Assembly: GCF_003111645.1 (NCBI RefSeq) | Contig: NZ_CP022187.1 | Span: forward strand, 3,472,001-3,536,000 | Length of the DNA stretch: 64,000 bases | Source of the DNA: Parazoarcus communis | Lineage (GTDB): Bacteria; Pseudomonadota; Gammaproteobacteria; Burkholderiales; Rhodocyclaceae | Direction of reading: 5' to 3' | In this document: piece after piece, positions 53,210 to 63,640 of the stretch | Layout of the letters: each line of letters opens with the position of its first letter | How positions within the stretch are numbered: position 1 is the first letter of the stretch | Program-made: the position numbers and the translations under genes | The notes under the pieces: model-generated | The model's database searches: none | What the model was told of the DNA's origin: nothing | Seen by the model: the letters and a program-made list of their open reading frames with translations, nothing else

Positions 53210-53497
53210 ATGGAACGCAAGGAATGGCCCCTGTGGGAAGTTTTCATCCGTAGCCGTAACGGCCTGGACCACAAGCATTGCGGCAGCGTGCACGCGCCGG
53301 ACGCAAAGATGGCGCTGCAGATGGCGCGCGACGTCTATACCCGTCGCCTCGAAGGCGTGTCGATCTGGGTGGTGAAGGCCTCCGACATCGTCGCCTCCGA
53401 CCCCGATGCCAAGCCCGAGCTGTTCGATCCGGCGGAAGACAAGATCTACCGCCACCCGACCTTCTATCAGCTGCCCGACGAAGTTAACCACATGTAA
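53210..53497 (+). CDS. paaB: PaaB, phenylacetyl-CoA epoxidase structural subunit
   Basis: 95 residues. WPLWEVFIRSRNGLDHKHCGS and the C-terminal FYQLPDEVNHM are typical. PaaB bridges PaaAC heterodimers. It starts at ATG 53210 behind a GAGGAG site. Its TAA overlaps the paaC ATG by one base. Confidence 0.96.
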   Translation: MERKEWPLWEVFIRSRNGLDHKHCGSVHAPDAKMALQMARDVYTRRLEGVSIWVVKASDIVASDPDAKPELFDPAEDKIYRHPTFYQLPDEVNHM

Positions 53498-54291
53498 TGG
53501 CGGACGACATGACGCAAACCTCAGTCCAAACCGTTGTCGCCTCAGCGGAACACATCGAATACGTGATGCGCCTCGGCGACAACGCCCTGATCCTCGGTCA
53601 GCGCCTGTCGGAGTGGTGCGGACACGCGCCGGTCATCGAAGAAGATCTGGCGCTTGCCAACATGGCGCTCGATCTGGTCGGCCAGGCCCGCCTGCTGCTG
53701 ACCCATGCCGGCAATCTCGAAGGCAAGGGCCGCGACGAAGACCAGATGGCCTTCCTGCGTGTCGAGCGCGACTATCGCAACGTCACCATGATGGAAGTGC
53801 CGAACGAGGACTTCGGGCGCACGACGGTACGAAACTTCCTCTACAGCGCATTCCAGATCCTGCTGTGGCAGAAGCTCGCCACATCGTCCGATACCGAGCT
53901 CGCCGCCATCGCCGCCAAGAGCCTGAAGGAAGCCCGCTATCACTTCAATCACTCGGCCGAGTGGGTGATCCGTCTTGGCGATGGCACCGAGGTGTCGCAC
54001 ACGAAGACCCAGGCCGCACTCGACTACCTGTGGCCCTACACCGCCGAACTGTTCGCCGCCAACCCGACCGATGAAGCCGTTTCCGCGGCCGGCATCGGCC
54101 CGGCCTGGGGCGAGCTCGAGGCCGACTGGGAAGCCATGGTGCTGCCGGTCTTCGCCCAGGCCACGCTGGTGGTGCCGGCGCGCACGCCGTTCAAGAGCTT
54201 CGGCAAGTTCGGCCGTCACTCCGAGCACATGGGGCACCTGCTGGCGACCATGCAGTACATGCAGCGCACCTATCCCGGCGCGCAGTGGTGA
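53497..54291 (+). CDS. paaC: PaaC, phenylacetyl-CoA epoxidase structural subunit
   Basis: 264 residues, ferritin-like fold without a working di-iron site; it supports PaaA. YVMRLGDNALILGQRLSEWCGHAP at the start and EARYHFNHSAEWVIRLGDGT in the middle are family marks. A strong hairpin lies between its stop and paaD. Confidence 0.96.
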   Translation: MADDMTQTSVQTVVASAEHIEYVMRLGDNALILGQRLSEWCGHAPVIEEDLALANMALDLVGQARLLLTHAGNLEGKGRDEDQMAFLRVERDYRNVTMMEVPNEDFGRTTVRNFLYSAFQILLWQKLATSSDTELAAIAAKSLKEARYHFNHSAEWVIRLGDGTEVSHTKTQAALDYLWPYTAELFAANPTDEAVSAAGIGPAWGELEADWEAMVLPVFAQATLVVPARTPFKSFGKFGRHSEHMGHLLATMQYMQRTYPGAQW

Positions 54292-54301
54292 GACGAAGAA
54301 T

Positions 54302-54332
54302 GGATAAGCCTGCTGCATGCAGCGGCTTATCC
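54302..54332 (+). promoter_or_regulatory. strong hairpin between paaC and paaD
   Basis: GGATAAGCC (54302-54310) and GGCTTATCC (54324-54332) are a perfect 9-base inverted pair. The interior GCTGCATGCAGC is also palindromic, so the stem continues after one bulged T. No T tract follows. It could lower expression of paaDE relative to paaABC or protect the upstream message. Confidence 0.55.
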
Positions 54333-54352
54333 ACACTTCCTGGAGATACACA

Positions 54353-54844
54353 ATGTTGACCGAAGACCAGGTCTGGAAGCTGCTCGACAGCGTGCCCGAC
54401 CCCGAAGTGCCGGCGGTATCGGTGGTGGAGCTCGGCATCATCCGCGAGTTGCACTGCGCGGACGACGTGATCACCGTGGTGGTGACGCCGACGTATTCCG
54501 GCTGTCCCGCGACAGAGGTCATCGGGCTTGCGATTCGGGACACCCTGCTGGCCGCCGGTGCGGGCAAGGTCGAGCTGCAAACCCGGCTCGATCCGGCGTG
54601 GACCAGCGACTGGATCGGTGAGGCGGCGCGCGAGAAGCTGCGTGCGTACGGCATCGTTCCGCCGACCGGCAAGGCTGCGGTGGGCGGGGCGCAGCCGATC
54701 CATTTCGTGAAGAAGACGCTGACCTGCCCGCGCTGCGGCTCAAACGATACCGAGCGCCTGTCCGAGTTCGGCTCGACCGCCTGCAAGGCGACGTATCGCT
54801 GCAAGAGCTGCCTCGAACCCTTCGAATATTTCAAACCGATCTGA
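54353..54844 (+). CDS. paaD: PaaD, Fe-S assembly factor for the epoxidase system
   Basis: 163 residues: an N-terminal SufT/DUF59-type domain (VPDPEVPAVSVVELGII, TPTYSGCPA) and a C-terminal zinc-ribbon-like part with CPRCG and CKSC. PaaD is needed for epoxidase activity, probably for maturation of the PaaE cluster. ATG 54353 follows a TGGAG site just downstream of the hairpin. Confidence 0.93.
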   Translation: MLTEDQVWKLLDSVPDPEVPAVSVVELGIIRELHCADDVITVVVTPTYSGCPATEVIGLAIRDTLLAAGAGKVELQTRLDPAWTSDWIGEAAREKLRAYGIVPPTGKAAVGGAQPIHFVKKTLTCPRCGSNDTERLSEFGSTACKATYRCKSCLEPFEYFKPI

Positions 54845-54876
54845 TCCGCCCCACAAGACGGACAACGGAGACAAAC

Positions 54877-55944
54877 ATGACGCCGAAATTTCACCCGCTC
54901 ACGATCGCCGAAGTGCGCCGCGAGACCCCCGAAGCCATCAGCCTGCGCTTCGACGTGCCCGTCGAGCTGGCCGACGACTACCGCTTTGTGCAGGGCCAGC
55001 ACCTGACGCTCAAGGCCAATGTTGGTGGCGAGGAGTTGCGCCGCTCCTACTCGATCTGTGCCGGAGTCGACGACGGCGAATTGCGCGTCGCGATCAAGAA
55101 GATCGGCGGGGGACGTTTCTCCACCTGGGCCAATGCCAGCATCAAGGCCGGCGACGTGATCGAGGTCATGACGCCCGAGGGGCGCTTCCATACTGAACTC
55201 GATCCGGCCAATGCCCGCCACTACGTCGCGTTTGCGGCCGGTAGCGGCATCACCCCGATCCTGTCGCTGATCAAGACCACGCTGCGCGCCGAGCCCGACA
55301 GCCGCTTCACCCTGATCTACGGCAACCAGCGTCAGGGCAGCGTGATCTTCTCCGAGACACTGGAAGACCTGAAAGACCGTTACATGACGCGCTTCACGAT
55401 GTACCACGTGTTCTCGCGCGAAGAGCAGGACGTCGAGCTGTTCAATGGTCGTCTCGACCGTGCCCGCGTGGCGAGTTTCCTCGATACCCTGATTCCGGCC
55501 GACACCATCGATGCGGCCTTTATCTGCGGGCCCGGCGGCATGATCGACGAGGTCGAAGCCGGTCTGCTGGCCAGCGGCGTCGACGCGGGGCGCATCCACC
55601 TCGAGCGCTTCGGTGTACCCGACAGCGGTCCCGCCCATCATGTGGAAGCGGGCGACGCACCGCAGGCGCGGATCACCATCATTGCCGACGGTCTGAAGCG
55701 CGAGATGGATTTCCGCGCCGAAGACCCGTCCATCCTCGATGTCGCGCTGCGGGCGGGGATGGATCTGCCGTACTCATGCAAGGGTGGGGTATGCTGCACC
55801 TGCCGCGCCAAGGTCATCGAGGGCAAGGTTCGCATGGACAAGAACTACACTCTCGAACAACCCGACGTTGACGCCGGTTATGTGCTCACCTGCCAGTCCC
55901 ATCCGCTGACCGAGCGGGTGGTCATCAGCTTCGACGATCGTTGA
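54877..55944 (+). CDS. paaE: PaaE, epoxidase reductase (FAD, 2Fe-2S)
   Basis: 355 residues. FAD-binding RSYSICAG, NAD-binding GSGITPILSLI and a C-terminal plant-type ferredoxin domain with Cys ligands in YSCKGGVCCTCRAKV and LTCQSHP. It passes electrons from NADPH to the PaaA di-iron centre. It is the last structural epoxidase gene; 62 bases separate it from paaR. Confidence 0.95.
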   Translation: MTPKFHPLTIAEVRRETPEAISLRFDVPVELADDYRFVQGQHLTLKANVGGEELRRSYSICAGVDDGELRVAIKKIGGGRFSTWANASIKAGDVIEVMTPEGRFHTELDPANARHYVAFAAGSGITPILSLIKTTLRAEPDSRFTLIYGNQRQGSVIFSETLEDLKDRYMTRFTMYHVFSREEQDVELFNGRLDRARVASFLDTLIPADTIDAAFICGPGGMIDEVEAGLLASGVDAGRIHLERFGVPDSGPAHHVEAGDAPQARITIIADGLKREMDFRAEDPSILDVALRAGMDLPYSCKGGVCCTCRAKVIEGKVRMDKNYTLEQPDVDAGYVLTCQSHPLTERVVISFDDR

Positions 55945-56006
55945 AAGGCGGCATCCCAGACGCGTGCGGGTGAGCGAACTCATTTGCACAGGAACGGAAG
56001 CGAACA

Positions 56007-56639
56007 ATGGCCAGGGGCAAATCTCCCACATTCGAGGTACAGCGCGGCGTCATCCTTCAGGAGGCGGCGCAGCTCTTTGCCGACAAGGGTTTTCACAACG
56101 CGTCGATGGCCGAGCTGGCCAAGGCCTGCGGGGTGTCGAAGCCGCTGCTCTACCACTACTACAAGGACAAGGAGAACATCCTGTTCGACATCGCCGACAG
56201 CTACATGGATCAGCTGCTTGCGATCGTGGCCGGTGTGGAGTCGCAGGACCTGGAGGCCGAGCCCCATCTGTCGGGGCTGGTCACGCGCTTCATGGAGGAA
56301 TACGAGCATTCACAGAGCCAGCACGTGGTGCTGGTGCAGGACGTGAAGTTTCTGCAGACCGCCCAGGAAGAGTATGTGGTGGGCAAGCAGCGCAAGGTGG
56401 TGGCGGCGTTTGCCGATGCCATCGAGCGCGTCGAGCCCGGGCTCAGGTCGCGCAACCTCGACAAGCCGGTGGCGATGATCCTGTTCGGCATGATCAACTG
56501 GACCTTTACCTGGCTGCGCTCGGACGGTCATTACACCTATGGCGACATGGCGCCGGTGGTGACCGCAATCCTGCTCAACGGGGTCAAGGGTTTGCTCAAG
56601 ACTGAAATGCGGCCGGCAACGGCGGTGGAAAACGAATAG
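56007..56639 (+). CDS. paaR: PaaR-type TetR-family regulator
   Basis: 210 residues. The N-terminal HTH (GFHNASMAELAKACGVSKPLLYHYY) is typical TetR and the C-terminal domain would bind ligand. Position inside the paa run suggests that it represses paa genes and is released by phenylacetyl-CoA. The TTGACC/GGTCAA operator at 47776 is a candidate site; both points are inference. Confidence 0.85.
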   Translation: MARGKSPTFEVQRGVILQEAAQLFADKGFHNASMAELAKACGVSKPLLYHYYKDKENILFDIADSYMDQLLAIVAGVESQDLEAEPHLSGLVTRFMEEYEHSQSQHVVLVQDVKFLQTAQEEYVVGKQRKVVAAFADAIERVEPGLRSRNLDKPVAMILFGMINWTFTWLRSDGHYTYGDMAPVVTAILLNGVKGLLKTEMRPATAVENE

Positions 56640-56690
56640 ACGCTGCCTGCCTGCACGGGCGCAGCGGCAACAATGACGAGGAGACACTCA

Positions 56691-57896
<1,206 letters not shown>

Positions 57897-57912
57897 TCTG
57901 CGATGTCTTCAC

Positions 57913-57949
57913 AATTCGTCAGTTTTTAACGAATTAGGTATGTAATAAT
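57913..57949 (+). promoter_or_regulatory. inverted repeat and AT-rich promoter region of the transporter operon
   Basis: AATTCGT (57913-57919) and ACGAATT (57929-57935) are perfect 7-base arms around a 9-base spacer. TGTAATAAT at 57941-57949 looks like an extended -10. A repressor on the repeat would cover the -35 region. Confidence 0.45.
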
Positions 57950-58014
57950 TTTGCGGCAGGTAACCGGGACACCTCAAGCCCGTTTACTCACATAAACCAA
58001 GAGGAGGAGACACC

Positions 58015-59163
58015 ATGAAGCTGAAGAACACTCTGCTGGCCGCCATCGGCCTCGCATTCGTCGCCACCGCAGCACAGGCCGACGTCAATGTAGGCGTGAT
58101 CGTGTCTGCGACCGGTCCCGCCGCGTCGCTCGGGATCCCGGAAAAGAACACGCTGGCCATGCTGCCGACGACGATCGGCGGGGAGAAGGTCAACTACATC
58201 GTTCTCGACGATGCGTCCGACACCACCACCGCGGTGAAGAACATCCGCAAGCTGATCTCCGAGGACAAGGTCGATGTGGTGATCGGTTCCACCATCAGCC
58301 CGAACTCGCTGGCGATGATCGACGTTGCCGCCGAAGCGCAGACGCCGATGATCTCGATGGCGGCCTCGGCCCGTATCGTCGAGCCGGTCGACGACAAGCG
58401 GCGCTGGGTGTTCAAGACGCCGCAGAACGACGCCCAGATGTCGACGGCAATCGTCGAGCACATGACCAATAGCGGCGTGAAGACGGTCGGCTTCATCGGA
58501 TTTGCCGACGCCTACGGCGAAGGCTGGTACGAGCAGTTCAAGTCGGTGGCCGAGGCGCGCAAGCTGCAGATCGTGGCCAATGAGCGTTTCAACCGCAACG
58601 ACACCTCGGTGACCGGTCAGGTACTGAAGGTCATGTCGGCGCGTCCGGATGCGGTGCTGATCGCCGGTTCCGGCACGCCCGCTGCCCTGCCGCAGAAGAC
58701 GCTGAAGGAGCGTGGCTATGCCGGCAAGCTGTATCAGACCCACGGCGTCGCCAACAACGACTTCCTGCGCGTCTGTGGCAAGGACTGTGAAGGCACCTTC
58801 CTGCCCGCCGGCCCGGTGCTGGTCGCTGCCCAGCTGCCCGACAGCAACCCGGTGAAGAAGGCCGCGATGGACTACATCACCAAGTATGAAGCTGCGCACG
58901 GCAAGGGTTCGGTTTCGACCTTCGGTGCCCATGCCTGGGATGCCGGTCAGCTGATGAGCGCGGCCATCCCGGTCGCGCTGAAGAAGGCCAAGCCGGGCAC
59001 CGTGGAGTTCCGTGCCGCGATGCGTGATGCGCTCGAAGGCATCAAGGAGCTGCCGGGCGCCCATGGCATCTTCAACATGAGCCCGACCGACCACCTCGGT
59101 TTCGACCAGCGCTCGCGCGTGATGGTCGAGATCCAGAATGGCACCTGGAAGCTGGTGAAGTAA
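58015..59163 (+). CDS. ABC transporter substrate-binding protein (branched-chain/aromatic acid type)
   Basis: 382 residues. A signal peptide (cleavage near AQADVN) precedes a periplasmic-binding fold type I of the LivK family (VGVIVSATGPAASLGIPEKN, GFADAYGEGW). Position after the paa genes suggests phenylacetate or a related aromatic acid as ligand rather than amino acids; that is inference. GAGGAGGAG precedes the start, and a hairpin follows the stop. Confidence 0.92.
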   Translation: MKLKNTLLAAIGLAFVATAAQADVNVGVIVSATGPAASLGIPEKNTLAMLPTTIGGEKVNYIVLDDASDTTTAVKNIRKLISEDKVDVVIGSTISPNSLAMIDVAAEAQTPMISMAASARIVEPVDDKRRWVFKTPQNDAQMSTAIVEHMTNSGVKTVGFIGFADAYGEGWYEQFKSVAEARKLQIVANERFNRNDTSVTGQVLKVMSARPDAVLIAGSGTPAALPQKTLKERGYAGKLYQTHGVANNDFLRVCGKDCEGTFLPAGPVLVAAQLPDSNPVKKAAMDYITKYEAAHGKGSVSTFGAHAWDAGQLMSAAIPVALKKAKPGTVEFRAAMRDALEGIKELPGAHGIFNMSPTDHLGFDQRSRVMVEIQNGTWKLVK

Positions 59164-59173
59164 GTCGCTGATC

Positions 59174-59202
59174 CGGCGCGGGGGCTCTCCGCTCCTGCGC
59201 CG
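59174..59202 (+). terminator. intra-operon hairpin after the binding-protein gene
   Basis: CGGCGCGGG / CCTGCGCCG, a 9-base stem with one G-T pair and an 11-base loop. There is no T tract. Hairpins in this place usually keep binding-protein mRNA in excess over permease mRNA. Confidence 0.5.
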
Positions 59203-59277
59203 CATACCCAACCGATAGAGAACCAAGTCTGCGAGCTGCACCGACCGCCCTGGGCGACGGTGAGGCAGGAGTTCGTC

Positions 59278-60315
59278 ATGGATTTTCAGATAGCGCTGTT
59301 GCTGGGACAGGACGGCATTACCAACGGAGCGATCTACGCCTTGCTGGCGCTGGCCCTGGTGCTGGTGTTTGCAGTGACGCGGGTGATCTTCATTCCCCAG
59401 GGCGAATTCGTCGCCTACGGCGCGCTGACGCTTGCGATGCTGCAGGGCGGGGCGATCCCGGCCACGGTGTGGCTGCTGGTGATCATGGGCGCGCTGACGG
59501 CGGCGATCGACGGCAGTGCGGCGCTGCGCTCGGGGCAGACGAAGAAGCTGACCGGTGTGCTGGGCTGGAACCTGGCCTACCCGCTGGGGCTGGCCGGACT
59601 GCTCGCGGTACTGCCGCTGAAGGAGCTGCCGATGCTCGCGCAGGTGCTGTTGGCGCTGGCCGTGGTGGTGCCGATGGGGCCGCTGATGTACCGCCTGGTG
59701 TTTCAGCCGATTGCGGCGGCGCCGGTGCTGATCCTGCTGATCGTGTCGGTCGCCACCCACGTGGCCATGGTCGGGCTCGGCCTGCTGTTCTTCGGTGCCG
59801 AAGGCCAGCGTACGCCTCCCTTCAGTGATGCGCGCTTCGAAGTCGGCCCGCTGCTGGTGTCCGGGCAGACGATCTGGGTCATCCTCGCCTCGCTCGCGCT
59901 CATCGTTGCGCTCTACCTGTTCTTTGAACGCACCATCTACGGCAAGGCCTTGCGTGCCACCGCGATCAACCGCGTCGGTGCGCAGCTGATGGGGATCTCG
60001 CCTTCGCTCGCAGGCAAGCTCACCTTCGTGCTGGCCGCCTTCATCGGTGCGCTGTCGGGCGTGCTGATCGCACCGATCACCACCATCTACTACGACACCG
60101 GCTTCCTGATCGGCCTCAAGGGCTTCGTCGCCGCCATCATCGGCGGACTGGGCAGTTATCCGATTGCCGCCGTCGGCGCCGTGATGGTGGGCCTGCTCGA
60201 AGCCTTCTCGTCCTTCTGGGCCAGTGCCTACAAGGAAGTCATCGTATTCACCCTGATCATCCCCGTTCTCCTGTGGCGTTCGCTGACCAGCCACCATATG
60301 GAGGAGGAAGAATGA
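59278..60315 (+). CDS. ABC transporter permease (LivH-like)
   Basis: 345 residues with about eight helices. The start GITNGAIYALLALALVLVF and the C-terminal GGLGSYPIAAVGAVMVGLLEAF are LivH marks. A loop near residues 75-105 is longer than usual. It overlaps the following fused permease-ATPase gene by four bases. Confidence 0.93.
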   Translation: MDFQIALLLGQDGITNGAIYALLALALVLVFAVTRVIFIPQGEFVAYGALTLAMLQGGAIPATVWLLVIMGALTAAIDGSAALRSGQTKKLTGVLGWNLAYPLGLAGLLAVLPLKELPMLAQVLLALAVVVPMGPLMYRLVFQPIAAAPVLILLIVSVATHVAMVGLGLLFFGAEGQRTPPFSDARFEVGPLLVSGQTIWVILASLALIVALYLFFERTIYGKALRATAINRVGAQLMGISPSLAGKLTFVLAAFIGALSGVLIAPITTIYYDTGFLIGLKGFVAAIIGGLGSYPIAAVGAVMVGLLEAFSSFWASAYKEVIVFTLIIPVLLWRSLTSHHMEEEE

Positions 60316-62132
60316 AATCCGCCGCTGCCAATAATGCCTTCCTGTCCCCGCGCGTGATGCTGGTCGCCTTCCTTGGCATCCTGCTCGTGGCACCGCTGGT
60401 GCTGTCGCCGTTCTACGTCACGCTGCTCAACTACATCGGCCTGTACGCGATGGTCGCGCTCGGGCTGGTGCTGCTCACCGGCGTGGGCGGACTCACCAGC
60501 TTCGGCCAGGCGGCCTTCGTTGGCCTCGGGGCCTACACCACCGGGGTGCTCACCACCGCGACCGAACTGCCGGGCTGGCTGTCGTGGCTGGGCGGCTCGC
60601 CGTGGCTGGCGCTGGTGGTCGGGCTGGTATTTACCGCGACCGTGGCCATCGTGCTCGGCTCGCTCACGCTCAAGCTCTCGGGCCACTTCCTGCCGCTGGG
60701 CACGATCGCGTGGGGCATCTCGCTGTATTTCCTGTTCGGCACCATGGAGACGCTGGGCGGCCACACCGGTCTCACCGGCATTCCGCCGATCTCGATCTTC
60801 GGCTGGGAGCTCGATCAGGGGGAGGAGATCTTCTACCTGATCTGGGCCTTCCTGCTGTCGGCCGTGCTCACCACGCAGAACCTGCTCGACTCGCGCGAAG
60901 GCCGTGCGATCCGCGCCCTGAAGGGCGGCATGGTGATGGCCGAAGCGATGGGGGTGAACACCTCGCGCTCGCGCATGATCATCTTCGTCATCGCCGCGCT
61001 GCACGCCTGCGCCTCGGGCTGGCTGTATGCGCACATGCAGCGCTTCGTGAACCCAACCCCGTTCGGGCTGCACATCGGCATCGAGTACCTGTTCATGGCC
61101 GTGGTCGGCGGTGCCGGTCACGTGTGGGGTGCGCTGGTCGGTGCCGGTGTGATCACCATCCTCAAGCAGTGGCTGCAGGATCTGCTGCCGCGCATCTTCG
61201 GGGCCAGCGGCAACTTCGAGGTGATCGTGTTCGGCCTGATGATGGTGCTCGTGCTGCAGCGTGCCCGCGACGGCCTGTGGCCCATCCTCACCCGCTTCGT
61301 GCCGGTGAAGGCGAAGCAGAAGACCATCGACCCCAGTGCGGTCGCCCTGCCACGGCGCACGCTGCCCAAGGTGGGCGAGCGCATCCTCGAAGCCAAGGCG
61401 GTGACGCGAAAGTTTGGCGGGCTGGTGGCCAACAACAACATGAGCCTGGAGGTGCGCGCAGGCGAGATCCTCGCGCTCATCGGCCCCAACGGTGCGGGCA
61501 AGAGCACGATGTTCAACCAGATCTCGGGCGTCGATACCCCGACCTCGGGCGAGGTGCTGTTCATGGGCAAGCCGGTGGCCGGCCACAACTCGCGCGAGAT
61601 CGCGCAGATGGGCATGAGCCGCACCTTTCAGCATGTGAAGCTGCTGCCAACCATGACCGTGCTCGAGAACGTCGCCATCGGCGCGCACCTGCGCGGCGAC
61701 AAGGGCGTGATCAGCTCGGCCTGGCGCATGGACCGCGAGGAAGAGGCCCGCCTGCTGGCCGAAGCCGCGCGTCAGATCGAACGCGTGGGCCTCGCGGACC
61801 ACATGTTCGACGAAGCCGGCAGCCTCGCCCTCGGTCAGCAGCGCATCATGGAGATCGCCCGCGCGCTGTGCTCCGACCCCTGCCTGCTGCTGCTCGACGA
61901 ACCGGCAGCCGGCCTGCGCTTCAAGGAGAAGCAGGCGCTCGGCGAGCTGCTGAAGAAACTCAAGGCCGAAGGCATGGCCACGCTGCTGGTCGAACACGAC
62001 ATGGACTTCGTCATGGGCCTGGTCGACCGGGTGGTGGTGATGGAGTTTGGCGAGAAGATCGCCGAAGGCCTGCCCGAAGACGTGCAGAAAGACCCCGCAG
62101 TGCTTGAAGCCTATCTGGGTGGGGTGGAGTGA
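60312..62132 (+). CDS. fused ABC permease and ATPase (LivM-LivG)
   Basis: 606 residues. Residues 1-330 are a LivM-type permease (GLVLLTGVGGLTSFGQAAFVGLG). Residues about 355-606 are a LivG-type ATPase with Walker A GPNGAGKST, signature-like LALGQQRIMEIARAL and Walker B LLLLDEPAAG. The usual signature LSGGQ is replaced by LALGQ, as in several LivG proteins. Fusion of the second permease with the first ATPase fixes their ratio. Confidence 0.93.
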   Translation: MKSAAANNAFLSPRVMLVAFLGILLVAPLVLSPFYVTLLNYIGLYAMVALGLVLLTGVGGLTSFGQAAFVGLGAYTTGVLTTATELPGWLSWLGGSPWLALVVGLVFTATVAIVLGSLTLKLSGHFLPLGTIAWGISLYFLFGTMETLGGHTGLTGIPPISIFGWELDQGEEIFYLIWAFLLSAVLTTQNLLDSREGRAIRALKGGMVMAEAMGVNTSRSRMIIFVIAALHACASGWLYAHMQRFVNPTPFGLHIGIEYLFMAVVGGAGHVWGALVGAGVITILKQWLQDLLPRIFGASGNFEVIVFGLMMVLVLQRARDGLWPILTRFVPVKAKQKTIDPSAVALPRRTLPKVGERILEAKAVTRKFGGLVANNNMSLEVRAGEILALIGPNGAGKSTMFNQISGVDTPTSGEVLFMGKPVAGHNSREIAQMGMSRTFQHVKLLPTMTVLENVAIGAHLRGDKGVISSAWRMDREEEARLLAEAARQIERVGLADHMFDEAGSLALGQQRIMEIARALCSDPCLLLLDEPAAGLRFKEKQALGELLKKLKAEGMATLLVEHDMDFVMGLVDRVVVMEFGEKIAEGLPEDVQKDPAVLEAYLGGVE

Positions 62133-62935
62133 TGGAAACCAACATGGCAAACACACCGAACGACGCGGCAAGCGCGGCGAACACCCCGAAGAACAAGGTG
62201 CTCGAGATCCAGGACCTGTGCGTGTCCTACGGCAAGGTCGAGGCGCTCTCCAACGCCAACCTGGTGGTGGGCGAAGGCCAGATCGTGACCGTGATCGGCC
62301 CCAACGGCGCGGGCAAGACGACGATGCTGTCGGCCATCATGGGCGTGCTCGGCTCCAGGGGTCAGGTGCAGTTCGACGGCAACATCGAGTCGGTGCCCGA
62401 GGTCGAGCGCATGGTCGCGCGCGGCATGAACCTGGTGCCCGAGAAGCGCGAGCTCTTCGGCGAGATGACGGTGGAAGACAACCTCACGCTGGGCGCCTTC
62501 CAGCGCTACCGCATGGGGCACCGCGATCAGGCGAAGACGATGGAAGAGGTCTACACCCTGTTCCCGCGCCTGAAAGAAAGAAGAAGCCAGCTCGCCGGCA
62601 CCCTGTCGGGCGGCGAGCGCCAGATGCTGGCGGTGGGCCGCGCGCTGATGGCCAAGCCCAAACTGCTGATGCTCGACGAGCCCAGCCTCGGGCTGGCGCC
62701 GCTGATCGTGCGCGAGATCTTTCGCATCATCGCCGAGCTGCGCAAGCGCGGGGTGTCGATCCTGCTGGTGGAGCAGAACGCACGGGCCGCGCTGCAGGTG
62801 GCCGACTACGCCTACGTGCTCGAGACCGGCGCGATCGCCATGGAAGGGCCTGCCGTGCAGCTGCGCGACGACCCCCGTGTGATCGAGGCCTACCTCGGAC
62901 TCGGCGGCAAGCATCAGGCGATGCTGGCCACCTGA
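62132..62935 (+). CDS. ABC transporter ATPase (LivF-like)
   Basis: 267 residues from ATG 62132 (GTG 62129 would add one residue). An N-terminal extension of about 22 residues rich in Asn and Ala precedes VLEIQDLCVSYGKVEAL. Walker A GPNGAGKTT, signature LSGGERQML, Walker B LLMLDEPSLGLAP and the LivF-type C terminus are clear. It is the last gene of the transporter, and a hairpin follows. Confidence 0.94.
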   Translation: METNMANTPNDAASAANTPKNKVLEIQDLCVSYGKVEALSNANLVVGEGQIVTVIGPNGAGKTTMLSAIMGVLGSRGQVQFDGNIESVPEVERMVARGMNLVPEKRELFGEMTVEDNLTLGAFQRYRMGHRDQAKTMEEVYTLFPRLKERRSQLAGTLSGGERQMLAVGRALMAKPKLLMLDEPSLGLAPLIVREIFRIIAELRKRGVSILLVEQNARAALQVADYAYVLETGAIAMEGPAVQLRDDPRVIEAYLGLGGKHQAMLAT

Positions 62936-62938
62936 AGG

Positions 62939-62964
62939 GGGAGGGCGGCGCCTGCTGCCCTCCC
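62939..62964 (+). terminator. hairpin after the transporter operon
   Basis: GGGAGGGC / GCCCTCCC, perfect 8-base stem with a 10-base loop, 3 bases after the LivF stop. A second small stem (GCCCG / CGGGC) lies at 62971-62990. There is no long T run. Confidence 0.5.
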
Positions 62965-63040
62965 GCCGGTGCCCGGCCGAAGCCACGGGCATTTCACCTA
63001 ACACGTCGTTTGACACGACAGTCGGACAAGGACACAAATC

Positions 63041-63640
63041 ATGGAAGCGCTGCGTATCATCCAGGACGAACATCAGTCGCTGGCGGCCATCCTTCACGCC
63101 ATCCGTCACATGATCAAGGAGATCGGCGAAGGCAAGCTGCAGCCGGACTTCGCCCTGCTGAAGGCCATGGTGCACTATCTCGATGCCTATCCGGAGAAGA
63201 AGCACCACCCCAAGGAAGACCAGTACCTTTTCGCCATCCTCAAGAAGCGCACCAGCGAGGGCGCCGAGGCGATGGCGAGGCTCGAACAGGAGCACGCGGT
63301 GGGTGACGATCGAATCAAGGCGCTCGAGGCCGCACTGCATCAGTACGCAAGTGGCGCGCGCGACGGCTTCGACGCCTTCTCGCAGGCGTTCGAGCGCTTT
63401 GCCGAGTTCTATCGCAATCACATGCTGCTCGAAGAACACGTGATCCTGCCGCTGGTGAAGAAGTACTTCACCGCGGACGACTGGGCCGAGGCAGCGGCAG
63501 GTTTCCGCGAAAACGCCGATCCGATGGCGGGCACCGGCGATCCGGCCACGCACGAAGACTTTCAGCGAATCTTTTCCAGGCTCGTCGCGGCCGCGCCTGC
63601 ACCGATCGGCCTCGGCGGCGGACCCTACAAGGCTGACTGA
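63041..63640 (+). CDS. hemerythrin-domain (HHE) protein
   Basis: 199 residues. Four-helix hemerythrin ligand pattern: DEHQSL near the start, KHHPKEDQYLF, EQEHAVGDD and FYRNHMLLEEHVILP. It should bind a di-iron site for O2 or NO or serve iron storage. It lies 105 bases after the transporter, on the same strand but behind a hairpin, so it probably has its own promoter. Confidence 0.92.
   Translation: MEALRIIQDEHQSLAAILHAIRHMIKEIGEGKLQPDFALLKAMVHYLDAYPEKKHHPKEDQYLFAILKKRTSEGAEAMARLEQEHAVGDDRIKALEAALHQYASGARDGFDAFSQAFERFAEFYRNHMLLEEHVILPLVKKYFTADDWAEAAAGFRENADPMAGTGDPATHEDFQRIFSRLVAAAPAPIGLGGGPYKAD

Noticed and set aside
56673-56690. ATG 56673 as the thiolase start
   Set aside because: GAGGAG lies between it and GTG 56691, and the GTG gives the usual 401-residue length.
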